Shown here piece after piece: positions 8,622 to 16,951 of a DNA stretch of 45,389 nucleotides (positions within the stretch are counted from its first letter, which is position 1; each line of letters begins with the position of its first letter). The translations under genes were made by a program, and so were the position numbers. Where the stretch lies: the NCBI GenBank assembly GCA_903893785.1, contig CAITNQ010000196.1, forward strand, positions 1-45,389, in the 5' to 3' direction. The stretch comes from an uncultured Gemmatimonadota bacterium. GTDB taxonomy: Bacteria; Latescibacterota; UBA2968; UBA8231. Under the pieces are notes generated by a model, which searched no databases, was not told the DNA's origin, and was given only the letters and a program-made list of their open reading frames with translations.

Positions 8622-10283
8622 TCAGCGCCAAGGGTTGCCGGCCTCGGTGGCGTTGTCTTCGGCCACGACCAGCCGCTGCGGCATCGGGCCGGCGTACACC
8701 CACAGCATGGCCATGGGTTCGCGTGTATCGTTGATGAAATAGTGCACGCGGCCGCGAGGCTGGAGCGCCGCCGCCGTGTCTGCCAGGGTGTAGCGGCGAC
8801 CTTCGACGATGCACGTGGCGCTGCCCTCGACGATGCAGATCGATTCGTCGAAGTCGTGCACGTGGGCCGGCAGACGCCCCCCATGGCCGAAGCGACCGTA
8901 GCCGCCACTCATTTCCGCACCGGGCATCAGATCGCGGTTGAAGAAGTCGACGAAACTGGCGTTGGGGCCTGGTTCGTAGCGACGCGCCGTGCGCGTGCGC
9001 GTCAGGCGCTCGCCGCCTTGGCTGCCATCGGGATCCTGGGCGGGCGCCCGGCGCGAGTAGAAGCGGGTTACCGGGGTGCGGACCGGTTGGTCGGTCGGCG
9101 TGGCCAAGTGGAACACCGCTGCCTGCTGCGTCGAGCGGTTCGTGGCGCTGTGCGCCAGGCCACCCGGGATGGTGATGTTGTCGAGCGCCTCGAGTTGGTA
9201 CAGTCGCCCCTCCACTTCCACCCACGCCTGGCCGGACAGCAGGGTCAGGGACTCGCTGACCGAATGGGTGTGATAGGGCAGGCTTGCTCCTGGCCCGAAG
9301 CGGGTGATGCCGGTGGTCAGGTTGCGGGCGCCATTGTGGCTGCCGACCCGCCCCTCGAACACCACGCCCGGGGCCACTTCCAGGCGCGGCCCGTGGCCGG
9401 GTAGATTCATCACCTCGGCGCGATCCGGACGCAGGTTCTCGGGCGGTCGGGTGGCCGGTGTCACGCCCGGGGGGGCCGGTTGGTTCTCGGGAACGAAAGA
9501 GGGCGTAAGGCGCCGATCGCGTCCGACAGTGGCCAGCGACTGGCGTACGCTGCGAATCAGGAGGCCCCCGTCCAGTCCCAGGCACAGCATGCGGAAACCC
9601 TGGCGCTGCCGTTCCGTCAGGTTGTCATTGCCCGTGGCAATGATGCCCGCGTGCTTGCCGACGGCGCGGACCGCGTCTTTGGCGGCCAGAATCTGGGCCG
9701 CCACCCCAGGTCCCTCCCAATGGCCCGGGAAGCCGGCGGTGGAGGAGTAGTCGGACGGCCCGAAGAAGAACACATCGGTTCCAGGCACAGCCAGCATGCT
9801 CGCCAGGTTGCCCGCTGCCTGCACCGATTCGATGATCGGTACGACCAGGACGTTCTCCTCTGCCTCGCCGACGTGCTCGCGCAGGCACTGGCCCCAGCAG
9901 GTAGCGCGTTCGCCGCCGACCCCGCGGCGACCCGTCGGCGGGTAGTGCGCCCAGGCAACCGCCTGGCGCACCTGCTCCGCGGTCTCCACCCAGGGAACGA
10001 CGACGCCGTCAGCGCCGATATCCAGGGCGCGCTTGATCAGGGCGCCGTTCAACTCGGCGACGCGCACCAGAATTACCGTGTCGCTGCGCACCGTGGCCCG
10101 GACATGCTCGAGGATGTCGTGCCAGTCCAGATGGCCGTGCTCGGCATCCACCACCACCCAGTCGAGGCCCAGGGCGACGGCCATTTCGGTGATGCTCGCT
10201 GCTTCCAGAGTAACCCAAAGGCCGAGGACGGCCTCGTCCGCCGCCAGGCGGGAACGGAACCGACGCAAGGCTCCCGCCTTCAT
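8622..10283 (-). CDS. HpcH/HpaI-family aldolase fused to two cupin domains
   Basis: 553 residues in a single frame. Residues 1 to about 255 are an HpcH/HpaI (2-keto-3-deoxy acid) aldolase: H49 in VVDAEHGH, R74 in VILVRVAELN, metal ligands E152 (PIIESVQ) and D178 (FFGPSDYS). A Pro-rich linker (about 260-285) leads to cupin 1 with H338, H340, E344 and H378, then cupin 2 with H474, H476, E480 and H514. Both cupins keep the full 3-His/1-Glu metal set. The aldolase would cleave 2-keto-3-deoxy acids to pyruvate and an aldehyde. The bicupin could be a ketose/uronate isomerase, an oxygenase-like or a binding module. The start has an AAGGAGAAG site and overlaps the upstream UroD-like stop as ATGA. The fusion is unusual; domain calls are firm, the joint role is unknown. 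Confidence 0.88.
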   Translation of the reverse strand: MKAGALRRFRSRLAADEAVLGLWVTLEAASITEMAVALGLDWVVVDAEHGHLDWHDILEHVRATVRSDTVILVRVAELNGALIKRALDIGADGVVVPWVETAEQVRQAVAWAHYPPTGRRGVGGERATCWGQCLREHVGEAEENVLVVPIIESVQAAGNLASMLAVPGTDVFFFGPSDYSSTAGFPGHWEGPGVAAQILAAKDAVRAVGKHAGIIATGNDNLTERQRQGFRMLCLGLDGGLLIRSVRQSLATVGRDRRLTPSFVPENQPAPPGVTPATRPPENLRPDRAEVMNLPGHGPRLEVAPGVVFEGRVGSHNGARNLTTGITRFGPGASLPYHTHSVSESLTLLSGQAWVEVEGRLYQLEALDNITIPGGLAHSATNRSTQQAAVFHLATPTDQPVRTPVTRFYSRRAPAQDPDGSQGGERLTRTRTARRYEPGPNASFVDFFNRDLMPGAEMSGGYGRFGHGGRLPAHVHDFDESICIVEGSATCIVEGRRYTLADTAAALQPRGRVHYFINDTREPMAMLWVYAGPMPQRLVVAEDNATEAGNPWR

Positions 10284-11386
10284 AGCAGCTTCTCCTTCAA
10301 TTCCAGGTAGAAAAGGAAGTTGTCGTACGGGATGTCGGGCGGGAAGGTGTGATCCACATGCGGCAGGAAGCCGCCCGAGGCCAGCATGGGCGGGATAACC
10401 CGGTACAACTCGGCCTCGATCTGGGCGCGCCCCCGAGTCAGGGCGCGTTTGTCGATGCCACCGGCAAAGGCCAGGGCTTGACCATACTCCTGGCGCAGCG
10501 CCAGCGGGTCCATGTCCGACGCCTGCTCGAGCGGCCAGTGGCAGGTCACCCCGGCTTCGATCAACAGCGGGATGAGCGTGCGTGTATCGCCGTCCGAGTC
10601 CAGCCAGATGCAGTCGATGCCGCTGGCGCGGAAAGCATCGATCAGACGGCGGTAGCCCGGAAGCAGGAAACGGCGGAAGATGGCCGGCGAGATCAGGGGG
10701 CCTCCTTTGCCGGCGAAGTCTTCGAAGAAGTTGAAGTAGTCGAACTGCAGGTCGCGGCGGGCACGAGCGGTGAGTCTGAGCGTAAAGTCGACGATGAACT
10801 CCACCATCTCCTCGACCAGGGCAGGATCGTCAAAGAACAGGTATGAGATCTCCTCGGTGCCGACCCAGCTGCGCAGCTGCGAGTAGAGCCCCACCGTACC
10901 GTTGTGTAGCAGACACAGCGGGTAATCGCGGCCATGCCAGCAGCGCACCATTTCGTCCCACCACAGCGGGTAACGCACGGCTGCCGACGGGTCGTAACGG
11001 CGCCGCATGTCGGCGAAGCTGGCGCGATCGGTTACCGGGTGCGTCAGGTACTGGTCCATGGACGGCCGCGTGCCCAGGACCGTGCCCTCTTTCAACGCCT
11101 TGGTGACAATGCCGTTGGCGTGGCGCGCGGTGATGTAGCGTTCGTCCTCAGCCAGCACTTCCGGCGTGAAGCCGGGAATCATCCCCGTGTTCAGGCCGGC
11201 AAAGGCGCGTCGGTCGAGGCGGTAATGGGGTTCTCCCTCGAACCAGTTCAGGTAGACCGCGTCGCGGGGCATGCCCTCTGCGGTCCAGCGCTCGACGGTC
11301 TGCCCCCACATACCCAACTCGTAGTTGGGCACCCGATCGACGCTGGCGAAACGCATCACGCGTTCAAATCGCTCCCGGTCGTTCAT
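10280..11386 (-). CDS. UroD-fold protein, LDSDGD type
   Basis: 368 residues, ATG at 11386 after CAGGAGCG. The superfamily N-terminus is present (NDRERFERVMRFASVDRVPNYE). At the active-site strand it reads WLDSDGDTRTLIPLLIEAG (residues 261-279): the His is replaced by Leu/Asp and the Cys by Asp, so neither HemE-like nor zinc-methyltransferase chemistry is obvious. The end, HVDHTFPPDIPYDNFLFY, resembles many uncharacterised UroD-like proteins found beside sugar genes. It lies 43 bases after the GH36-like gene and overlaps the aldolase-cupin start by four bases, so it is embedded in the catabolic operon. Function unknown. Confidence 0.78.
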   Translation of the reverse strand: MNDRERFERVMRFASVDRVPNYELGMWGQTVERWTAEGMPRDAVYLNWFEGEPHYRLDRRAFAGLNTGMIPGFTPEVLAEDERYITARHANGIVTKALKEGTVLGTRPSMDQYLTHPVTDRASFADMRRRYDPSAAVRYPLWWDEMVRCWHGRDYPLCLLHNGTVGLYSQLRSWVGTEEISYLFFDDPALVEEMVEFIVDFTLRLTARARRDLQFDYFNFFEDFAGKGGPLISPAIFRRFLLPGYRRLIDAFRASGIDCIWLDSDGDTRTLIPLLIEAGVTCHWPLEQASDMDPLALRQEYGQALAFAGGIDKRALTRGRAQIEAELYRVIPPMLASGGFLPHVDHTFPPDIPYDNFLFYLELKEKLL

Positions 11387-11429
11387 GCTCGCTCCTGGGA
11401 CCTGGGTGACCCTGCGTTTGAATGCCGGT

Positions 11430-13919
11430 TCAGGAAGGCGCGTACGTGTAGTAACCGTCGGGCATGGGCCGGGCCTCTTCGTGCCACCACCGGTCGACCA
11501 CCCAGGCCTCGAGATGAACCTGCACTTGGGCGGGCAACCAGGCATGCACTGCCAAGTCCAACCGCTGGCCGGCCAGGTGCTGCCCGAGCCGCACCTTGTA
11601 GACCAGCCAGGAGCAGCCGGCATTCTGCGTGTTGCCATGCTGGCGTCCGTCCGGGACGGGCACCAGCTGCAGGCCGGTATCACCACACCGGGCCACGGCT
11701 TGAACGATCTCCACCACCGTCGGCGAGTAACGCCACTCCTCGTCGCCGCGCCGGAGTCGGACGACCAGGCCCAGCAACGGTCGCGGCGGCAACGTCGCGG
11801 GCAGGTCGGCGCCCCAGCCCAAGGCCCGGGGCTGATCGCCACGAGCAATGAAACGGGCGGCTTCGGCAAAACGGACCTCCAGCCGCGGCCCCACCGGCCC
11901 GGGCTCCAGGTCGAGTCGGTGGCCGGCAGCTTCGGCATGGGATGCAGTGACCTGCCGGATGGCCCGGTGGGACCACACGCCCGCCCGGCGGCTCACCTCC
12001 AACAGCGTCACCTCGAAGGGGCGCAGCCACAACTCGACCCGGTCGCCGCACTGCCACCGGTCGCCGGCGGGGAGGACGGCGGCCGTCTCGGGGAAGTGCG
12101 TCCGCAGGTGCAACTCGGTGCCCGGGCGCGCTGTCAGTCCCAGGGCCGGGCCCAGCTCCAGTTCGACGCGCCGCGCGGCGAAGTGGGCGTTGTTGAGGAA
12201 TACCAGGGCGCTGGCGCCACGGCCGTAGGCGTAGCCATAGGGTTCGTTGCGCCAGGGGTCGCCGCCGACCCGACGCCGGTGGGCGAACAGCGCCTCATGG
12301 CGGCGCGCTAACCGCGTCAAACCGGCCAGCCACCGCACGTCGTCGTCGTCCAGATGGTGCAGGTTGCCCCACAGGTTCGGGAAGAGCATGTTGCCGCGGC
12401 CCAGGTCCATGACCAGGGTTTCGCGCCAGCGCTCCCGCCCCATGAAGTTGCCCCACCGCGTATCCGCCAGCCACACACCGAGGCTGTCCTTGACCACGGG
12501 CGGAATGCTGCTGGCGTATTGCGCGTTCTGATCTTGGGCCAGGGTCACCGAGTCGCGGTAGTACAGCGTCGGCACCGCGCTGGTCCCCGAGCCCTCCATG
12601 TGCAACCCGGACTCGAAGATGGTGCTGCCGTGCAGGGCCCAGAAGGGAGACCGCAGACCCCAGTACCACATGATGAAGACATCGGGGTTCAGCTCCCGTG
12701 CCCTGGCCGCCAGGTCGATGAGCCGCTGGTGCATGGCTTCGGTGGCATAGCGACCGGGCAGGTGGCCGTGCGACACGTCGTCGCAGGCGTACATGCCGCC
12801 GTCGAACTTGAGGAAGGAGACCCCGTGCTGTGCCATGTGGTGCAGAACCGCCCGTTCGAGTAGCTGGTAATAGGGCTCCCACCCCAGGCAGAAGGTGATC
12901 CCGCCCAGGGTGTCGGGGTATCCCTGCCGGTACGGCAGGCCGGGCGGACAGCCGTCGGCGTAGGCTGCCGGGTTGTCCCAGCACGACTGTGTCCCCCACG
13001 AGGTGCCGAACCAGAGCCCCAGCCCCATGCCCAGGTCCTGCACGGCGGCGATCATCCGGGACGGGCCGTCCGGGTAGCAGTTGGGGCGGAAGCGGGTCAG
13101 GTCTGACGCCGGATCAACCCATCCCGTGTCCAACGTGAAGTAGTCGAAGCGCAGCCCGCGGCGTTGGAGGCGACCCAAAAGCGCCAGCGTATGGAGGGTT
13201 TCCTCGTCGTCCAGTGTGGGGCATGCTCCCCATTGGTTATTGATGCCAAAGGGGGTGTACAGGGACACGAATCGGGCCGGCCGCCGGCATCGCTGCTGCA
13301 CGTAGTCGAGGAAGTGGCTTTGTGCCTGGCCAACACCACTCAGGCTGATCAGCGCGACCTGGCTGACCAGGCGGGCACCGACCTCGAGGCGGGCGCCCGG
13401 GCAGTGCCCAAGGCGCACGCGTCCGGCCTCCACCCGATTCTGGCCCGAGGGGTGCTCCATGGCGGCAAAGGCATCGTCGCCCAACCACAGGGGTTGGCCC
13501 AGGCCGCCACCGCCCACCGGCCGGTCCAGCTGCAGGTCGTCCAGTTCCCAGTCCAGCAGCAACACGTCGCCCGGGCCCCGGTTCTGGGCCACCGCCCACT
13601 TGCGCCGGGTGGGGCCGTCCAACTCGTAGTGCACCCACACAGCCAGGCCGGCAGGCGCGTCGGCGAACTCGAGGGTGAGGCGAGTAGCAGACGGCATGTC
13701 CAGACCGGTGCAGCGCAGTCGTTCGAGCCGCAGGAGGGGTTCACACAGGGCGGTCGGCGCCGCTGACAGCACCGCGCCCAGCTCATCGCTGGCCTCGACA
13801 ACACACCGCTGACCGGACTGCAGGTTGAGGAACCCGGTGGTCCGCCAGATGCCGTTGGCAGCGGACAGCTCCCACACCAGGTACTCGTTGCGCAGTGCTA
13901 TGGTGGATGCAGATGACAC
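11430..13919 (-). CDS. GH36-like alpha-galactosidase (clan GH-D)
   Basis: 829 residues, GTG start at 13919 behind AGGGAGGGG. An N-terminal beta-sandwich (about 1-215) is followed by a TIM barrel: FDYFTLDTGWVDP (258-270), the strand SFLKFDGGMY with D373 as the likely nucleophile, FIMWYWGLRSPFWALHGS, and FESGLHMEGSG carrying the probable acid/base region. A C-terminal beta domain (about 590-829) completes the melibiase architecture. No export signal was seen, so it probably acts in the cytoplasm or on imported oligosaccharides. Clan GH-D enzymes release terminal alpha-galactose or related sugars; some members act on N-acetylgalactosamine or raffinose-type sugars. It is the third gene of the operon, 50 bases after the DUF4038 gene. 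Confidence 0.83.
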   Translation of the reverse strand: MSSASTIALRNEYLVWELSAANGIWRTTGFLNLQSGQRCVVEASDELGAVLSAAPTALCEPLLRLERLRCTGLDMPSATRLTLEFADAPAGLAVWVHYELDGPTRRKWAVAQNRGPGDVLLLDWELDDLQLDRPVGGGGLGQPLWLGDDAFAAMEHPSGQNRVEAGRVRLGHCPGARLEVGARLVSQVALISLSGVGQAQSHFLDYVQQRCRRPARFVSLYTPFGINNQWGACPTLDDEETLHTLALLGRLQRRGLRFDYFTLDTGWVDPASDLTRFRPNCYPDGPSRMIAAVQDLGMGLGLWFGTSWGTQSCWDNPAAYADGCPPGLPYRQGYPDTLGGITFCLGWEPYYQLLERAVLHHMAQHGVSFLKFDGGMYACDDVSHGHLPGRYATEAMHQRLIDLAARARELNPDVFIMWYWGLRSPFWALHGSTIFESGLHMEGSGTSAVPTLYYRDSVTLAQDQNAQYASSIPPVVKDSLGVWLADTRWGNFMGRERWRETLVMDLGRGNMLFPNLWGNLHHLDDDDVRWLAGLTRLARRHEALFAHRRRVGGDPWRNEPYGYAYGRGASALVFLNNAHFAARRVELELGPALGLTARPGTELHLRTHFPETAAVLPAGDRWQCGDRVELWLRPFEVTLLEVSRRAGVWSHRAIRQVTASHAEAAGHRLDLEPGPVGPRLEVRFAEAARFIARGDQPRALGWGADLPATLPPRPLLGLVVRLRRGDEEWRYSPTVVEIVQAVARCGDTGLQLVPVPDGRQHGNTQNAGCSWLVYKVRLGQHLAGQRLDLAVHAWLPAQVQVHLEAWVVDRWWHEEARPMPDGYYTYAPS

Positions 13920-13969
13920 GCAGCCCCTCCCTGTACCCGCACCAAAGGCCCTGAACGGCTCGCCGCCGG

Positions 13970-15601
13970 TCAGACGGGCTCGACCGCAGCCGCCGGAGTC
14001 ACCGACAGGACGAGCAGCCAGTCGGCTGCGATACCCGTCGGCGGCGCGCACCGCCAACGGCACCCGGAGTCGGCCACCGCCTCGCCGACCATCGACTGCT
14101 GGCCGGTGGCCGGGTCATAGGCCAGCGCCTGGTAGACCACGCCGGGTTCAAGACCCGCGACGACCACCCCCCGGCTCTGGGGTGCGTAGACAAACCGTAC
14201 CTCGCCGGGGATGCCAGCAGCGTAAGGCACCTCATAGACCGGCACATCGGTCGGGGCCGCCTCGTAAGAGGCCCATTCCGGACGGGGCTCGAAGCGCCAC
14301 CAGGGGTACGCGCACAACAGGCGCCGGGCCCAGGCCAGTTGGCGCGAGCCCGGCAGGGCCATGGCCTCCTGCCAGGGCGTGGTGCCGTAGTTGCCGCCGT
14401 GGGGCGAGGCGCCGTAGGGCCGCCCGGGGCGGTTGACCTGCCAAATCCCGTTGGCGCCGTACGTGTGGCCGGCGGCGCCGGACAACAGCGATGTCCAGAA
14501 AGTCAGGCGCTGGATCTCGGCCGGGATGGTTCCCATCAACCCCTCGTAGCTGACCTCACTGTTCAACACGGGCATCGTCGGCTCGGCCGCGATGGAGTCG
14601 CGCAGCGTCTGCACCGTGGCCGGCAGGACATCGCGCAACCCGTGGCCTGTCTGCAGCATGTCAAAGGCCAGCAGTGACTCGTCGTCGATGGCGCCGCGTG
14701 AAGTGAGCCGCCCCAGACCCGTCGGGTGCATGGACAGCGGACGGCTGTAGGGGTCGAGCTGGTGGACATAGCGGGCCACTTCAGTCCACTGCGTTACCTG
14801 TTCGCGGTCGTCGAACGGGAAACCCGGGGCAAGGTAGTAGGGCAGGTTGGCTTCGCCAGCGATGCACCACACGACCGGCAGGGCCCCGTACCGCGCTACC
14901 AGGTAGCGCCAGTGCTGCTTGAGCCGTTCCACGCCCATCCACTGGGCGAAATACCCCCAGGCTCCCACCAGGCACGGCACGAAACCCTCGTCGACCAGGT
15001 ATTGCAGCCGGCGGTCGGCCATGGCGTAGTATTCCGGTCGCAGGCGCCCGTAGCCCGGTTCCCAGGGAAAACCCGCCTCGTTGGCCCCGCGCTCATCAAA
15101 GGCCGGCATGTCCGGGTAGAGCCCGGCGACAATCTGGATTACAGTGAAGCCTTTGGCCCGGCGGTCGCTGGCCAGCTGCGCAAAGCCAGTGGGCCAATCC
15201 AGGCGACGGCTCAGGCCCATCCACCAGGTGTCGCCCAACCAGAAAAAGGGTGTGCCGTCTTCATGGGCGAAATGCCGGCGATCGGCCGCAACGCGTACCG
15301 GCCCGTGGCGGTACAAAGGGTTGTCCCCGTCATAGGGAACGACCGTCACCTGGCCCGTGACGCCCTGCAAGCCGACGTCCGCCGCCGGTCGACAGTGGAG
15401 CACGCAGGTGTGCCGGCCGACGATCCCGGATGTGTAGCGGACACGCCATTCGCGGCCGCCGCACCAGAAACCAGGGACGCGCCGGGTGCTGCCGTCGGGC
15501 GCGGCAAAGACGGCGTCGACCTCCAGCTCGTTGAAAGGGTCGGCCACCTCGCTGGCGGCAGTGAAACACAACTCGGCCATCTGGTGCTGGGCGATCTCCA
15601 T
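13970..15601 (-). CDS. DUF5060/DUF4038 glycoside hydrolase (apiosidase/GH140-like)
   Basis: 543 residues, ATG at 15601 with GGAGGA about nine bases upstream. An N-terminal DUF5060 beta domain (about 10-90) precedes a DUF4038 TIM barrel (about 100-440) beginning RHFAHEDGTPFFWLGDTWW. Candidate catalytic glutamates are E250 in CIAGEANLPYY and E349 in PVLNSEVSYEG, the usual strand-4 and strand-7 positions of clan A hydrolases. The C-terminus (about 455-543) is a beta domain like the putative collagen-binding domain often found on DUF4038 proteins. No signal peptide is seen. Known relatives cleave apiose or other branched-sugar linkages; the linkage here is not predictable. Confidence 0.83.
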   Translation of the reverse strand: MEIAQHQMAELCFTAASEVADPFNELEVDAVFAAPDGSTRRVPGFWCGGREWRVRYTSGIVGRHTCVLHCRPAADVGLQGVTGQVTVVPYDGDNPLYRHGPVRVAADRRHFAHEDGTPFFWLGDTWWMGLSRRLDWPTGFAQLASDRRAKGFTVIQIVAGLYPDMPAFDERGANEAGFPWEPGYGRLRPEYYAMADRRLQYLVDEGFVPCLVGAWGYFAQWMGVERLKQHWRYLVARYGALPVVWCIAGEANLPYYLAPGFPFDDREQVTQWTEVARYVHQLDPYSRPLSMHPTGLGRLTSRGAIDDESLLAFDMLQTGHGLRDVLPATVQTLRDSIAAEPTMPVLNSEVSYEGLMGTIPAEIQRLTFWTSLLSGAAGHTYGANGIWQVNRPGRPYGASPHGGNYGTTPWQEAMALPGSRQLAWARRLLCAYPWWRFEPRPEWASYEAAPTDVPVYEVPYAAGIPGEVRFVYAPQSRGVVVAGLEPGVVYQALAYDPATGQQSMVGEAVADSGCRWRCAPPTGIAADWLLVLSVTPAAAVEPV

Positions 15602-15674
15602 GGCAGGATTCCTCCACTACAGGGCGATAGCGCCCGCGCGCCAGCGGTGGGGCGCGGGGTCGGGCGGCCGGGTT

Positions 15675-16673
15675 TCAGGACCCGGCTTTGACCGCCGTGG
15701 TCAGGGCCCGCAGGTGAAGCCACGGGGCGTCGAGGGGAACAGCGCATTCCGGGCCAATGATCTGGATGCCGGCTTGGCGTTTGGCCGCCACATCGCCCCG
15801 GATCGCGGCTTCGTCGCCGTCCCGGAGCACGGCGATGTTGGCGGTCCCCCCCATGAGCGCCAACTCCTCGCCGGCCAGGGCCCGGGCCTGGGCCACGGGT
15901 ACCTTGGCGTCGTAGTGGAAGCAGGCGACGCCCGTCTGACGGATGTACGGGATACGGTCGGCCGTGTCGCCACAGATATGCAGCACCAAAGGGACAGGCA
16001 GGCGCTCCACCAGTTCCTGGTGGATCTCCTGCAGGAAATCGCGGTACGCCAGCGGCGAGCAGAGGTCGCGGGTGGCGTGGTCAGCCAGACACAGGACCTC
16101 GGCGCCGGCATCGATCTGCGCCAGACCGAAACGTACCGTGACTTCTTTCAGGCAGGCCAGTGACCGCCGCACCGCATCCGGTTCCAGCAGGGTGCCAACC
16201 AGGAACTCCTCGACGCCATAGAGGTGATACCCCAGGGTCCACGGCCCGAAAACTTTGCCGACCACCGCCGCATCGTCGCCGCAGCGACGGCGGAGCCGGG
16301 ACAGGGCCTGCAGCGGCACCTGGCAGGCCGGGTGCAGCAGCAGGTCGGCCGGGAGGCGCATTTCCTGTCCCAGGGTCCAGGGCGGCTGCCCGCAGTCCGG
16401 CATGCGCTCACTGCTGCCCCACTCAACCGGGCAGCCGAGGGCAGCTGACTCGTGCCAGACGCTGAACAGGGGCATGACGTTGTCAAAACCCAGCACCTCG
16501 GCGCCGGCTTGGGCCAGGCCAGCCATGGCTTCGGGATCCAGGTGCGCCTGAGGGAAAGACCAACCGACTTCAGCCATCAGATCGCGGGTAACGATCGACG
16601 TGGCGCTGCCCGCGGCCGGTCGCGGGGTGGGCCTCCCCTGCACCGCAGCAAGGAACAGTTCGCGCGGGGTCAT
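15675..16673 (-). CDS. MtaA/CmuA-like methyltransferase of the UroD superfamily with complete zinc site
   Basis: 332 residues, ATG at 16673 behind AGGGAG; a GTG 18 bases upstream lacks a site. It begins MTPRELFLAAVQGRP. The active-site strand is LVLHICGDTADRIPYIRQTG with H232 and C234, and C310 lies in IIGPECAVPLDAP. This gives the His-x-Cys...Cys zinc site that activates thiols in methylcobamide:CoM methyltransferases (MtaA, MtbA). It is the only one of five UroD-fold proteins in the window with all three ligands. It is the first gene of the eight-gene operon. No corrinoid-binding protein is nearby, so the methyl carrier or acceptor is unclear. Methyl transfer to or from a thiol is the best guess. 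Confidence 0.82.
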   Translation of the reverse strand: MTPRELFLAAVQGRPTPRPAAGSATSIVTRDLMAEVGWSFPQAHLDPEAMAGLAQAGAEVLGFDNVMPLFSVWHESAALGCPVEWGSSERMPDCGQPPWTLGQEMRLPADLLLHPACQVPLQALSRLRRRCGDDAAVVGKVFGPWTLGYHLYGVEEFLVGTLLEPDAVRRSLACLKEVTVRFGLAQIDAGAEVLCLADHATRDLCSPLAYRDFLQEIHQELVERLPVPLVLHICGDTADRIPYIRQTGVACFHYDAKVPVAQARALAGEELALMGGTANIAVLRDGDEAAIRGDVAAKRQAGIQIIGPECAVPLDAPWLHLRALTTAVKAGS

Positions 16674-16951
16674 CCTCGACTCCCTGGACACGGGTCAATC
16701 GCCGGGCAGAGCGGCCGCGCTGCCGGCGCGCGCCGGATCGCCCGTGCCCCTGTGCCGGGCCCAAAATACGGCGGTCGCCCACCTCGGGCAAAGGGTCGGC
16801 CAACGGGCTGCGATTGCGCCGGTTCACCGGTCACATTAGTGTCTACTGCATAACGCCCGTGGCGGCGCGCCCGCGCTGCGACCAGGACCCGTGCGTCGGC
16901 TGAAGGCGCGTGGCGCCCGCATCGGCCCGCAGTTGAGAAAGGAAGTAGCGC

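Noticed and set aside
3566..16673. UroD-like genes as heme biosynthesis uroporphyrinogen decarboxylase (hemE)
   Set aside because: Several diverged copies, no heme genes nearby, and active-site residues differ from HemE.
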